DNA of 64,000 nucleotides from Microbulbifer sp. VAAF005 (GCF_030012985.1 NZ_CP120233.1:1240001-1304000); one strand, 5' to 3'. Positions 39,389 to 49,917 are shown, counted from the stretch's first letter. Notes: generated by a model from the sequence alone, not told the origin. Numbers and translations are program-made.

Positions 39389-39673
39389 TTATTCCCGGAA
39401 TTCCAAGTAAGTTATAGCAGACTGAATTGCCCCACCATACAAAAAAGAAAAAGCGCCCCACGCTAGAACCTGCCCCCAAAGAAAACCTGCTTGGTACTGA
39501 CTAAGTATCGCCGCAATAAAACCAGGTAGAAATATAGCCTCTAAAATAACACTCGCTATAAAACTTACGCCCCACCCGCCGAAAACAGCCAAACAAATTC
39601 CGCAAACCAAGTTTAACTTAAGTCTAACTATAAGAGCAGCAAGCAACACAACACCCAATGACTGAAGCAACAA
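39389..39673 (-). CDS. Small hypothetical membrane protein
   Basis: A 94-residue protein with three hydrophobic segments (about 1-17, 20-55, 65-85) and no charged loops of note (QYQAGFLWGQVLAWG). It starts at 39673, probably ATG/TTG without a clear ribosome-binding site. It is not recognised. It lies in a region of remnants, so it may be an immunity-like or cargo gene, or not expressed. Confidence 0.45.
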   Translation of the reverse strand: MLLQSLGVVLLAALIVRLKLNLVCGICLAVFGGWGVSFIASVILEAIFLPGFIAAILSQYQAGFLWGQVLAWGAFSFLYGGAIQSAITYLEFRE

Positions 39674-40045
39674 TAAATAGGACTCACTATACTTAAATTT
39701 AAGTTGGGATTAGCCATAACCATACTACGCTAGCGGTTACGAATACTGACAAGATTCGCCTTATAAAAGCTCGATCATTTAACAGTTGCACCTTCAAAGT
39801 TCTCCGAAAGATTTCCTGGAAGCCAAGTCTGACCATCTAGGCGATTGAAAACTTTCGACTTATTAAGAACGTCTGATGTATTCATGGAGCAAGTTAACCC
39901 AACGGCCGTAGAACGTTGTATAAATATTGCTTCCGGAAATTCATCAAAACAACAAAGAAAAAAGTCTAAACGTCACATACATTGACACAACAAAGGGATC
40001 ACGACAATATACTGTATATGAAAATATATTAAATTTGTTTCCACA
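39674..40045. other. Intergenic stretch before the transposase remnant
   Basis: 372 bases with no supportable gene. A 78-residue frame at 39927-40163 is an out-of-frame reading of the transposase remnant and its upstream DNA. Confidence 0.4.
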
Positions 40046-41014
40046 ACCATACCCCGATGCTCACAGAACTCTCTTGATGCAACACCCTACTATCACTGCA
40101 TCACTCATTGTGTACGCAGGGCATTCCTTTGCGGGAAAGATGCTCAGCCAGGGAACACTATGAGCATCGCCCCAGTGGATTGAGGCCAGAATGCAAAAAC
40201 TGGCTGGCAGTTTCGCCCTTGATATCGCAGTCTATGCAGCAATGAGTAATAACTATCATATTGTGCTCTATATTGACTCAAATACATCCAAAACTTGGCC
40301 CGACACTGAAGTCATTCATCTCTGGCGGGAGCTTTTTAATACTCCCATACTGGCTCAACACTATGTTCAGAGGTACACCCTTAATCACGGTGAGATGGAA
40401 AAGCTCAAGGAACTTATTGCTCTCTGGAGAGAAAGCTTGATAGATATCAGCTGGTTTATGCGCTGCTTAAATGAATCTGTCGCTCGCCAGGCCAATGCGA
40501 AAGATAACTGCACAGGCCGCTTTTAGGAAGGATGCTTTAAATCCCAGGCCTTGCTAGATGAGAGAGCTCTCACTGCCTGCATGGCCCATGTCGATCTCAA
40601 TCCTATCCGAGCCAAAATAGCAAAAACCCCGAAAGATTCTAGCTATACTTCCATTCAGCAACGTATTCATGCAGCAATCTGAGGTGAGCAGCCCAAAGAG
40701 CTGCTCTCGTTTGTTGGCGATGAGCGACTAAACATGCCTAAAGGACTTCCCATTCGGCTGGATCACTATTTAGAGCCAGTGGACCGGAATGGTAAAATTT
40801 AGATTCCAGAAAGCGCGATTCCATTTCTGAGAACGCTCCCCCAATACTCGAACGACTGGGTATACCATCAAAACATTGGCTTTATCTCAGTCACAACTTT
40901 AAAAACCGCCTCAAAGGCTTAGCTGGATCAGCAGAGACCGTACGAAAAGTCTGCAAACAGCTCAGTAACACCGGGGGTACGGCATCCGCGATTGCCCGCG
41001 CTACTTTTCTGTAG
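40046..41014 (+). pseudogene. Decayed IS200/REP-type (Y1) transposase
   Basis: A broken HUH (Y1) transposase. The N-terminus reads [21 protein letters not shown], then after two one-base shifts [23 protein letters not shown] (the HUH-motif region, with His-Ile-Val) and the DLNPIRAKIA segment. In-frame stops stand at 40524, 40680 and 40800. The C-terminus resumes in another frame (PILERLGIPSKHWLYLSHNF) and ends at TAG 41014. Two of the shifts are at C runs. With three stops, it is inactive. Confidence 0.8.
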
Positions 41015-41456
41015 CACCCTACTGATTATTCCCTCCTTAGCTACCTTAACTCCTCTTGGTTTTTACCTTAATAAATGCAAAGGCTAATTGTTAATTTTCT
41101 CATTACGCCTTTGTATCAATTAAAGAAAAAGCAGACATTATGGGGGCCTTTATGGATGTCCGCGATGTTAAGGGTTCGAGGTAATTTCTGGATGTTTAGT
41201 ATTTAGTGTACTCTGTTGGAACCATATTACCAAAACCACCGTACGCTGGGCTCTCAGTAAAGATTAACAAGCTCAAATAACCCTGCGTAAACTCCGAAAG
41301 AGAGATAGAAAGTCGAACACTGCTGCCTTTCTTTGCAGCACTGGGAGTAAAAAAGCTAGAAAATCACTTCCGCAAACCGCTTACAGGAACTCCAACCCAA
41401 ATTATAGCCTTTTCGGATTGAAGCCCCTTCAGGTAAAAAATAAAAGAGAGATTTAA
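41015..41456. other. Intergenic stretch
   Basis: 442 bases between the transposase remnant and the FG-GAP gene. I see no gene, only short AT-rich DNA that could include remnants of mobile DNA. Confidence 0.35.
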
Positions 41457-43157
41457 TTAATAAATATAGACAGCACCCGCAGCATCTGCATCATTTATGT
41501 CCTGATCAGCTCCTGAACCCTGCTCCTCAGAAGCACCAACTACCAATGTGTTTCCATCACCACTTATAGCAATTGAAGTCCCAAAGTAATCTCCCGCATC
41601 AGTATTTTTCGCTTTCAGGTAAGCGCTCTCAACCCATTGTCCATCCATTTTCTTGTAGAGATAAGCAGCACCTGCATTCGCTGCCGAATTATCACTGGCA
41701 TCAGCATCGAAGCCTTTGCCAGCGCTGCTCTCCTGAGACCCTACCGCAAGTAGTGAGCCATCAGTATTAAGACTAATAGCCGAACCAAAGACATCACCTT
41801 CATCAGTGTTACTCGCTTTCAGATATTCATCCTGAAACCAAGCATCTCCATCGTGGGAAAACAAATAGACAGCACCATTGTTATAGCCGCTAAGGTCATC
41901 GGGATCTTGTGAGGCTCCTGCCTGGAGCGTTGCGCTCACCGCAAGTAGGGTACCATCGCCACTAAAGCTTACATCCCAACCAAAGCGATCCCCTATATTT
42001 GCATTACCTGCAGTAAGTAACTGCTCCTGAACCCAACCGTCACTATTGGAAAATATATAAGCAGCTCCTTTGGCTCCGTTTCCACCAATAGCGCCAACTG
42101 CCAAAATGGAACCATCATCACTCAAGCTCACGGATGAGCCAAAGTCCATACCTGCATTGCTATCACTTGCCTTCAAGAAGGCTTCCTGATTCCACTCAAC
42201 CCCGGAGTACTGGAATATATACACCGCACCGGAATCGAGAGCATAATCATTATCAAAGCCGGCACTGATACCAGTAACACTGCTATCTTCAGATGGGGCT
42301 GCTACTGCCAAGGTTGTTCCATTACCACTTAGACTCAACGCCCGCCCAAAAAAATCATAGTAGCCATGATTATCTGCTCTTAGTTTAGCGCTGTGAGTCC
42401 ACTCCAAATTCTCACGAGTAAATATATGAACTGCTCCAGCTGAAAAATTGTCATCCTCACCATTTTCTTTATAAGCACCTACAGCCAAAGTATTCCCGTC
42501 ACCACTGACACTAACTGCAGATCCAAATGCAGCTCCACTTTCCACTACTGAAGCTTTTAAAACATCTCGGTAAACCCACCCATCCTCACCATAGTCAAAA
42601 ATATATACAGCTCCCGATCCGCTAGCTGCATTATTGAATTCACTTAGCTCATTACTATCTTCACCTGTAGCACCAACAGCTATGACAGAGCCATCATCAC
42701 TAACCGCAACAGACCAACCAAACTGATCGCCGGCATCAGTATTACCAGACTTAAAATAACCAATACTTTCGAACACTTCTTCATCAATCGATATTTCTCT
42801 TGAATCCAGGCAGGCTATATCATCACAGGTTTGCAATATATAACGAGCGTTCAGTCGCTCAAATACAGGCACCTTGATTTCCACAACTTCAGAGCCTACA
42901 GAAATTGGGTCACTAACCACCTCATAGCCAGACTGGCCATCCTTGTTCTCAAGAAGCTGATAATAAGTAGCACCATCAATATCTGACCATTCAAAAGTGA
43001 AAACTTTTGCGGAATCAAAATATAGATAGGGGATCGCCGCTTCTGAAAATGCTGGTGTGGCAACAGTATCATCTGCCCCCCCATCGGATGAACCACCCCC
43101 ACATGCACTTAGAAATAAACTGCATGCAACAATGACCGGTATATTAATAAATCTCAC
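41457..43157 (-). CDS. FG-GAP repeat lipoprotein (seven-bladed beta-propeller)
   Basis: A 566-residue exported lipoprotein. It starts at GTG 43157 (VRFINIPVIVACSLF) behind a GGAGG ribosome-binding site; a TTG 15 bases earlier is the alternative. The lipobox is LSAC, then a Gly/Ser/Asp-rich stretch and a short domain (about 35-125). Seven repeats follow, each like GDxFGxSVxxSxDGxxLAVGA, as in integrin alpha-chain propellers. Asp-rich loops may bind calcium. A surface-binding or adhesive role is likely. It lies before the siderophore genes on the same strand but with a 457-base gap. Confidence 0.85.
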   Translation of the reverse strand: MRFINIPVIVACSLFLSACGGGSSDGGADDTVATPAFSEAAIPYLYFDSAKVFTFEWSDIDGATYYQLLENKDGQSGYEVVSDPISVGSEVVEIKVPVFERLNARYILQTCDDIACLDSREISIDEEVFESIGYFKSGNTDAGDQFGWSVAVSDDGSVIAVGATGEDSNELSEFNNAASGSGAVYIFDYGEDGWVYRDVLKASVVESGAAFGSAVSVSGDGNTLAVGAYKENGEDDNFSAGAVHIFTRENLEWTHSAKLRADNHGYYDFFGRALSLSGNGTTLAVAAPSEDSSVTGISAGFDNDYALDSGAVYIFQYSGVEWNQEAFLKASDSNAGMDFGSSVSLSDDGSILAVGAIGGNGAKGAAYIFSNSDGWVQEQLLTAGNANIGDRFGWDVSFSGDGTLLAVSATLQAGASQDPDDLSGYNNGAVYLFSHDGDAWFQDEYLKASNTDEGDVFGSAISLNTDGSLLAVGSQESSAGKGFDADASDNSAANAGAAYLYKKMDGQWVESAYLKAKNTDAGDYFGTSIAISGDGNTLVVGASEEQGSGADQDINDADAAGAVYIY

Positions 43158-43614
43158 AACATCCCTCCCCAAGGATACAATTTTTTCGCGCGCACCCTAT
43201 CAAACTTCAACAAAAAGCAAAACCATAAAAGGTTAAAGCGAAAGACGGAGGAGACAACACTAGAAGACAGTCGCAACAGCTAATGTCTAAGCTTCATATA
43301 AAACATCACTTTTGAATTGGCATACTTGTACCGACTACACTTCTTACACCTATTGGTTACTGGCAACTGTCGGGTATCAGGTAAAATGACTCACTCAAGG
43401 GGTAGATTTGGCAGGATACAGTATTGCTTTCAATCAAATAAAGACAGAAAAGGAGTAAAAAAAGACGCCTTTCTGATAAAAATATACCAGAGCAAAGGAA
43501 ATAGAAGTGGGGTGAACCTGATTAGATAAAGCTGCTTTTTGGCGTTGAATGTCAAACTTGTTCCCCCCAAGCCCCAAATATCAGAACCTGGAGGAAAAAA
43601 CAATAAAAGGCTAT
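43158..43614. other. Intergenic stretch before the entA 3' end
   Basis: 457 bases. It should contain the FG-GAP gene promoter on the minus strand. A 70-residue plus-strand frame (43317-43529) has no support as a gene. Confidence 0.4.
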
Positions 43615-44361
43615 TTAGCTTCCTAAAGTTGCCCCACCATCAACAACAATATCTTGCATGGTGATATGCGCAGCCATATCCGAGGCTAGAAACATAACAG
43701 TATTTGCTATATCAGAAGTACTCGCGATCTTTTTTAAGGGGATACCCAGCTTATATCCTTCTGGATTACCGGCAACAGTAGCAGCCTCACTGCCTTCACT
43801 TCCCCACAGTTCACGCAGCATCTCAGTATCTGTAGATCCTGGCGAAACTAAATTACAACGGACGCCATATTCTGCTAGCTCAAGAGCTACGCAATGGCTC
43901 AGTCCAACCAGGGCAGATTTTGATGCGCAGTATGCCGTCATTCCCAGTCTTGGAACATGGGCTGCATTAGAGGCTACATTTACAATAGCCCCTTTACCCT
44001 GATTTTTGAAATGGAGCGCCAGCTCTTTTATCAAACTAAAGGGGCCTGTCACATTTACTGATAAGCAATCATGCCAATCGGAAAGTGTCAGTTCGGATAT
44101 ACCTCCAATCCGTAGAATACCCGCTGCATTAACTAGAATATCCGGGCCCAGGTTATCAGTAAGTAATCCCTTACAAACCTGAGTAATCTGATCTGAATTT
44201 GAAAGATCCAAAGGGACAGTCTCATATCCATACTCAGCCTCTGGAAATTTAATATCGAAACCAAATACAGCAGCACCATTTTTACAAAATAAATCCGCTA
44301 TGGTCGCTCCAATTCCCCTACCGGCACCGGTAACCCAAACCCTCTTCCCTGAAAAATTCAT
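43615..44361 (-). CDS. entA: 2,3-dihydro-2,3-dihydroxybenzoate dehydrogenase
   Basis: Short-chain dehydrogenase that uses NAD+ to oxidise 2,3-dihydro-DHB to 2,3-dihydroxybenzoate. The 248 residues show the cofactor loop VTGAGRGIG, the acidic residue in FGFDIK that selects NAD+, NAAG, and the catalytic Ser (VASNAA), Tyr and Lys (YCASKSA). It is the last gene of entC-entE-entB-entA, 7 bases after entB. The call rests on both the SDR motifs and this context. Confidence 0.94.
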   Translation of the reverse strand: MNFSGKRVWVTGAGRGIGATIADLFCKNGAAVFGFDIKFPEAEYGYETVPLDLSNSDQITQVCKGLLTDNLGPDILVNAAGILRIGGISELTLSDWHDCLSVNVTGPFSLIKELALHFKNQGKGAIVNVASNAAHVPRLGMTAYCASKSALVGLSHCVALELAEYGVRCNLVSPGSTDTEMLRELWGSEGSEAATVAGNPEGYKLGIPLKKIASTSDIANTVMFLASDMAAHITMQDIVVDGGATLGS

Positions 44362-44368
44362 ATGTCCA

Positions 44369-45256
44369 CTACTCTTTTAATTCAGGGTATTTACCCTGAA
44401 TCAGCTTCCACCACCCATTGAGTGAGGGGGCAACAGCCAGCTCTTCGAATATCATTTGGACTCCGAGCTTTTGCCAATCAGTAATCAAGCCCATTAGCTG
44501 GGCCGAGTCCAGCCCATAATCAATGAGATTTTCATCTGCATCAAATTGGTCAGGCTCTTCATCAATCAGCTCCAGCAATTGCTCCTTGAGAAAAGACCAG
44601 GTTAACTTATCCTTTGATGAAACCCCGAGAGATACGACATCATCTGTTGCAATGACACTTCCGCAACGATTAGCTACATATTTAAGTGCCATAAGATGCT
44701 CTTCTTCAGAGAAATCACCAACAGCATCAGCCACCATGAATGGCTGAACATCTCGCATAAAAGCATCCAATGCTGTGGTTAAACAGCCGATATGCGCATA
44801 TATACCGCATATCAAGAGTTGATCCCTTCCTTTCTCTGCAAGAATTTCCTGAAGCTCAGATCGGTAAAAAGCACTATATCGCCACTTAACCAATACAATA
44901 TCATCTTCATCTGGCGTCAAAGCAGGCACTACTTTTTGCAAGCTGGGGTCAGCTTTGGTAAGTCCTGGCCCCCACATATCGTTTAGCAATGCGCGATCTT
45001 TATCGCTTTGCTCAGTGGGTTGAGCCGTATAAATTACCGGTACCTGATGCTTTTTAGCCCAAGCCCGCACCGCAACAATATTGTTTTCTATATTGCGGAC
45101 CAACTCGCTTCCTTCACCAAAAAAGCGGACGAAATACTCCTGCATATCATGAATAAGCAAAGCACTTCTGGAGGGGTCAATCTTCCAGCCCACCTTATTT
45201 TGGGGGAGAGAATCAATCGTGGGTAGACTATAGTTATCCAGTAATGGAATTGACAT
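44369..45256 (-). CDS. entB: Isochorismatase with aryl carrier domain
   Basis: Two-function protein of 295 residues. The N-terminal hydrolase (about 1-205) cleaves isochorismate to 2,3-dihydro-DHB and pyruvate; visible are LLIHDMQEYFVRFF with the catalytic Asp, LVKWRYSAFYRSEL with the Lys, and CGIYAHIGC. The C-terminal carrier domain (about 215-290) has the phosphopantetheine Ser in LIDYGLDSAQLM. EntE loads DHB on this arm, and the NRPS takes it from there. It is well preserved. Confidence 0.96.
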   Translation of the reverse strand: MSIPLLDNYSLPTIDSLPQNKVGWKIDPSRSALLIHDMQEYFVRFFGEGSELVRNIENNIVAVRAWAKKHQVPVIYTAQPTEQSDKDRALLNDMWGPGLTKADPSLQKVVPALTPDEDDIVLVKWRYSAFYRSELQEILAEKGRDQLLICGIYAHIGCLTTALDAFMRDVQPFMVADAVGDFSEEEHLMALKYVANRCGSVIATDDVVSLGVSSKDKLTWSFLKEQLLELIDEEPDQFDADENLIDYGLDSAQLMGLITDWQKLGVQMIFEELAVAPSLNGWWKLIQGKYPELKE

Positions 45257-45269
45257 AAATATTAAGACC

Positions 45270-46894
45270 TTAAATCTTTGGAGCGGCTATACTTTCAAGC
45301 AGTTCTTTGCGCAAAATTTTCTTGTCTATTTTTCCTACCGGAGTAAGCGGCAAAGTCTGCACAAATTTAAATTTATCTGGCAGCTTGAATTGAGCTACCC
45401 CGAGCTCTCGCAAGTACTTTCTCAGAGTTACAGGGCGCAAGCTATCATCACTTGACACTAAAAAAGCACAACTTTTCTCGCCCAGTAAATCATCCGGCAT
45501 TGCTACCAAGGCCGCTTGAGTAATGGATGCATGACGTAACAAAAGACTTTCTATCTCTTCAGCCGCTATCTTTTCTCCACCGCGATTGATTTGATCCTTT
45601 TGCCGACCCACTACTTTCAAGTATCCACGGTCATCACGCTGCACCAGGTCCCCGGTGCGGTAAAAACCCTCACTGTCAAAAGCTTTTTTGTTATGCTCCG
45701 GGCTGTTGTAGTAACCGCGTATTGTGTATGGGCCTCGAGTAACCAGCATACCGGTCTCTCCGGCAGGAACCGCATCTCCGTTCTCGTCAATGACCCGGAC
45801 TTCATCATCAGGGCACATGGGGCATCCCTGGGTGCAAAAAGCCAAAGCAGTATCATCATCCAAGCGGGTATAGTTAACCAAACCCTCAGCCATACCAAAT
45901 ACTTGTTGCAGTTGGCATCCTAGCTCTTCCGGCACTCTGCGAGCGACACTTTCAGCAAAATTTGCTCCACCCACCTGTATTAGAGAAAGCGTGGTCAACT
46001 TTTCACTGTGCTGCGGGGCAGCTTTAAGCCAAAGTGAAACCGCCGGAGGTACCAGTGCCACCATATTAACTTCGTGCTTTGCTATCAGCGCAAAACAATT
46101 TAATGGCTCTGGATCAGAAGCTGTTATTACGGTGCCGCCGCTATCAAACACCCCAAGAGAACCTGGTGAGCTTAATGAAAAGTTATGTCCAGCGGGAAGT
46201 GCGCATAAATACCGGGTCTGAGGACTCAGATCGCATATCTCTGCACTTCTACGAACGCTGTATAAATAGTCATTATGGGTGCGGGGAATGAGCTTTGGTG
46301 TACCGGTACTGCCACCCGAAAGCTGAAAAAAAGCAACTTCTCCAGGAGGAGTTGGCTCTAATTCCCCATTAGGTTCCGTTATATTTATACTAGCATCAAG
46401 TGAATCGGCAGAGTTATCCTTTCCCCACAACAATACATGATTTACAGAGGAAGTTTTCTGCTTTAGCTCTTCTATAAAAGCAACATCAGAAAATAACGTG
46501 TGGGAGGCCGAGGCGATAATAAGAGTAGGGTGAAGCTGATCAGCATAAGCCAATAGCTCCAAGCGCTGATGACTGTACAGCGCATTGACCGGAACGACAC
46601 CTGCTTTTAACAGTCCAAAGAATACAATATAAAATTCAGCAATATTCGGTAGCTGGACCAAGGCCGTATCGTAAGGTTTAACCCCTTTGATTTCAGGGAG
46701 CGAGCCAGGTTATCAGAAAGCTGATCTAATTGGGCATATGAGAAATGTCGACCACCACAAATAATTGCTGTGGCATTAGCATCTCTTTCACAAGACACTC
46801 TCAAGATATCCGTTAGCGGCTTATCCTCCCAATAGCCAAGATCCCGATAACGGCGAGTCTCCGACTCTGGCCAGGGCGTAAATTCAATACTCAT
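45270..46894 (-). pseudogene. entE: 2,3-dihydroxybenzoate-AMP ligase with a frameshift
   Basis: Adenylates DHB and loads it on EntB. The N-terminus starts at ATG 46894, overlapping the entC stop by one base ([20 protein letters not shown]). At a run of four C on the plus strand (46682-46685) the frame breaks. With one more base it reads on as KGVKPYDTALVQLPNIAEF and continues through the intact rest: LSGGSTGTPKLIPRTHNDY (P-loop), QVFGMAEGLVNYTR, FYRTGDLVQRDDRGYLKVVGRQKD and GKIDKKILRKELL. The only damage seen is this one base. It is either a sequencing slip or a recent mutation that would stop siderophore synthesis. Confidence 0.9.
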
Positions 46895-48087
46895 TAAAGT
46901 GCTTCCTGCTGTGTAATTCCCAGAGCATTGAGCATTGTGCCCAACTTCGCACCAGTTTCCAGCCACTCCGATTCAGGGCAGGAGTCCTCAACAATACCCG
47001 CCCCAGCAAATAATTGAACATGATTGCCGTTAACCGTGCCACAGCGAATAGTAACTACCCACTCACCATTACCTTCAGCATCACACCACCCCACCATTCC
47101 AGTGAAAACACCTCTTTCAAAAGACTCCACTAAGCGGATTAAATTACGAGCATCTTTTGTGGGAAAGCCACAAACAGCAGGCGTTGGATGCAGTTGACAA
47201 GCAAGTTCCAAAGCAGAAATTTCAGGGTCTTTCAGCTGACCGTGGATGAGAGTCGATAAATGCCACATAGCCGGGGTGCTTATAAGTGCAGGAGCAGCAG
47301 GGATATCGAGCGAGCTACAAAACGGTGTGAGTACCTGGCGAATTTCATCAATGACCAATTTATGCTCGTAGCTGTCCTTTGCAGAAGTAAGTAGCGATTC
47401 ACTTACAGCTTTATCTTTCTCCAGATCATTCTGCCGTTTAGCTGAACCGGCTAAGGGATTGGAAGTCAGTTCGCTTCCTACTTTTCGTACTAACAACTCA
47501 GGACTTGAACCGATAAGCTCCTGATCTCCCTCAATGGGGACCCGAAAATGATAACCGGAGGGATTCTGCACAATTAATCTTGAAAGAATTTCATCAACAG
47601 AAACTTTATCAGCCAACTCTACGTTTAGTACCCTGGACAGTACGGCTTTACGTAATTCGCTGTGTTGGAAATTAGCAATCGCCTGCTCCACCGATTGCTT
47701 AAAGCGCCACTCGCTGGGAACGCTTTGCATCTTTTCTACCCGGGGGACAGACGTGCACTTTCCTTCAAGGGCTGAAACCATTTCTCTGCGATCAAAAAAC
47801 TCACAGTCGGCAGGAATAAACAAGCGAGACTGCTGGCTGAGGTCGAAAGGAACTGCACCAATTACAACAGGGTTGCAGATTCCCGCCTCTCTCGCTTTGG
47901 CAAGAGCCCCCTGCACCGACTCGTGAAATAGCTGGCTACCTCCACTCGCTCCCGGTATCACCGGCTGGTTGATCTCTGCAAAAACTCCCTTGCCCCGCAA
48001 GCTTCTGTAAGAGGAGGAAAACAAAAAATCAGCGGAATTGGAAATAGGCGATCGTCCAGATTCCATGTCCTGAGTCGGGAAGAGCAT
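46894..48087 (-). CDS. entC: Isochorismate synthase
   Basis: Converts chorismate to isochorismate, the first step to DHB. I start at ATG 48087 ([14 protein letters not shown]), 9 bases after a GGAG; another ATG at 48102 would leave almost no space after the Fur box. The 397-residue protein has the chorismate-binding features [44 protein letters not shown] (in parts), [15 protein letters not shown] and [22 protein letters not shown]. It leads the entCEBA operon, and its stop overlaps the entE start (TAATG). Confidence 0.94.
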   Translation of the reverse strand: MLFPTQDMESGRSPISNSADFLFSSSYRSLRGKGVFAEINQPVIPGASGGSQLFHESVQGALAKAREAGICNPVVIGAVPFDLSQQSRLFIPADCEFFDRREMVSALEGKCTSVPRVEKMQSVPSEWRFKQSVEQAIANFQHSELRKAVLSRVLNVELADKVSVDEILSRLIVQNPSGYHFRVPIEGDQELIGSSPELLVRKVGSELTSNPLAGSAKRQNDLEKDKAVSESLLTSAKDSYEHKLVIDEIRQVLTPFCSSLDIPAAPALISTPAMWHLSTLIHGQLKDPEISALELACQLHPTPAVCGFPTKDARNLIRLVESFERGVFTGMVGWCDAEGNGEWVVTIRCGTVNGNHVQLFAGAGIVEDSCPESEWLETGAKLGTMLNALGITQQEAL

Positions 48088-48115
48088 AAACGGACACTCC
48101 ATTGAACATGCAAAT

Positions 48116-48134
48116 GAGAATGACTATCATTATA
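48116..48134 (-). promoter_or_regulatory. Fur box upstream of entC
   Basis: GAGAATGACTATCATTATA matches the 19-base Fur consensus at 15 positions by my count. It lies 28 bases above the chosen entC start, so iron-loaded Fur should repress entCEBA. Confidence 0.85.
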
Positions 48135-48545
48135 ATTCACACCCAGAAGCATTTGTCAATTGGTGTACTCAATATTTGAGAAGTATCTGCAAGAAAGGCA
48201 GCGAGGGAGGCGTCACACGAGCTAAGAAGCTAGGCAAACGTTTAAATGTGCGAGACAAAAAAACAAGAGTGATCTAAAAAATAAATTTTTATTTATTTCA
48301 GTTGTAGCCACCCAGGCAGATTTTCTCTGTTTTTCAGTAACCTCTTGCAATTTCCGTCACACTTAATTGCCGTCAAACCATGCAACTAAATAAAATTTTC
48401 CTTGCTGAGTTTTTGAATTGCCCCACACAAGACGCGAATGATAATAATTTCTATTTACACCAGCCATCCTCTTGCGGTAGCCTGTTGGCAAGTTATTACT
48501 ACTTCTTGAAAAGTAGAATTAAGCACATGACTTTTCATAAAACTC
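48135..48545. promoter_or_regulatory. Divergent control region between entC and fes
   Basis: 411 bases without a gene apart from a dubious short frame. It carries the promoters of both siderophore arms. On the fes side a -35-like TTGCCC (48418) and -10-like GATAAT (48440) are 16 bases apart, and a second Fur box covers the -10. Confidence 0.6.
48434..48452 (+). promoter_or_regulatory. Fur box upstream of fes
   Basis: GCGAATGATAATAATTTCT matches the Fur consensus at about 13 of 19 positions and overlaps the likely -10 of the fes promoter. Confidence 0.7.
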
Positions 48546-49910
48546 ATGGAAAGTCCAACCATTAAAAACGGGAATGCCATGACCGCTGTCATGCTCTCAA
48601 ATTTGTTGCGTATTACTCAATCCAGTGTTTCTGAGATTGGCAGCGCGCTTTGGTGGTCGGAGATGGAAAGGCAGGGGCTACCGCTTGTTAATAAAAATCC
48701 CTCGAATAAAGAAAATTTAATTCTGACATTTTTGTGGAGAGATCCAGATGGTAGCGAATCTCACTCACCGATCAAACAAGTTTATATCGATATAAATTGT
48801 GTAACGAACCACCATACATTTTCACCGCCCTCCCTAGAACGGTTACCAAATACAGATGTGTGGTATTGGCAAGTAGAGATCGAAAAATCCTGGAGGGGTA
48901 GCTATCGCTTAATTCCAACTACAGAAAAATGGATCGGCTCCAACTGGGAAAAAGCACTTCAACCCAACGACGATTCCCGGAAAATGCAAAGACATTGGTG
49001 GCGCAACCTGCTTAAAGCAGCCATACCCGACCCGCTGAATCGACAAGCACCGAGTGTCGGTTCGTGGAACAAAAAGTTTTCTGCAATTCATTTGCCAGGA
49101 CTTATGGAGCAAAGTCTATGGCAAAAATTCGATCTAAAACCTGAGTCTTCAGAGTCGGAAAATAAAAATTCTTCCGGCGTGGGAGAAGTGTGCTGGCAAA
49201 GTTCCATCCTGGGAATTAGCCGCAGGGTCTGGACCTACGCATGTGGCAAAGCATCTGATCCTGAGAAGCGCCCACTTGTAATTCTATTGGATGGTGATCG
49301 ATGGGCAAAAGAAATGCCTATTTTCTCAGTTTTGAAGGAACAGACACAATCCGGACATTTACCTGCGGCACTCTATTTATTAATTGATTCAGTCAGCGGG
49401 AAACAGCGAGAGAAAGATCTTACTTGTAGTGAGGACTTTTGGCTGGCAATTCAGAAAGAACTGATCCCCCAGATTAAAGAAGAGCTACCTCATACTGAAA
49501 ATCCAGCGCATACAATTGTTACTGGACAAAGCTATGGTGGACTAGCTGCGATGTTTGCAGGATTAAAGTGGCCCGCAAGATTTGGCTGTGTATTAAGCCA
49601 ATCAGGCTCCTTCTGGTGGCCAAACAATAAACTCATGGGTAAAGATAATAACAGCGCTGACAAAGGCTGGCTCACAGAGCAGATCTTATCGGAAACCTAC
49701 CAGCCAGCCAGACTGAAGATTTTTCAGCAGGTGGGCACTCGGGAATTTTCCTTAATCAGAGTAAATGACCAGCTGAATAAAGTCCTAAATAGTAAAAGCT
49801 TTGATGTTAAGTACCAGAAATTTGTCGGCGGACACGATACTCTGTGTTGGCGTGAGGGACTAATCACGGGTCTTTCATATTTATTACAAAATTTCAGTTA
49901 TCAGGATTAA
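48546..49910 (+). CDS. fes: Ferric catecholate siderophore esterase (Fes-like)
   Basis: Cytoplasmic esterase that hydrolyses the triserine-ester backbone of imported ferric siderophore to free iron. The 454 residues have the N-terminal Fes domain (TFLWRDPDGSESHSPIKQV; DVWYWQVEIEKSWRGSYRL, in parts) and a C-terminal alpha/beta hydrolase with nucleophile GQSYGG and a late His in GGHDTLCW. No signal peptide is seen. The start may be ATG 48546 or 48579 (MTAVMLSNLL), which has a GGGA before it. An ester-cutting enzyme implies a trilactone or oligoester product. Confidence 0.93.
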   Translation: MESPTIKNGNAMTAVMLSNLLRITQSSVSEIGSALWWSEMERQGLPLVNKNPSNKENLILTFLWRDPDGSESHSPIKQVYIDINCVTNHHTFSPPSLERLPNTDVWYWQVEIEKSWRGSYRLIPTTEKWIGSNWEKALQPNDDSRKMQRHWWRNLLKAAIPDPLNRQAPSVGSWNKKFSAIHLPGLMEQSLWQKFDLKPESSESENKNSSGVGEVCWQSSILGISRRVWTYACGKASDPEKRPLVILLDGDRWAKEMPIFSVLKEQTQSGHLPAALYLLIDSVSGKQREKDLTCSEDFWLAIQKELIPQIKEELPHTENPAHTIVTGQSYGGLAAMFAGLKWPARFGCVLSQSGSFWWPNNKLMGKDNNSADKGWLTEQILSETYQPARLKIFQQVGTREFSLIRVNDQLNKVLNSKSFDVKYQKFVGGHDTLCWREGLITGLSYLLQNFSYQD

Positions 49911-49917
49911 AGTTGCT

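Noticed and set aside
39927..40163. 78-residue frame as a separate gene
   Set aside because: It is an out-of-frame reading across the 5' part of the transposase remnant.
43317..43529. 70-residue plus-strand frame
   Set aside because: No family resemblance, no start signal, composition of non-coding DNA.
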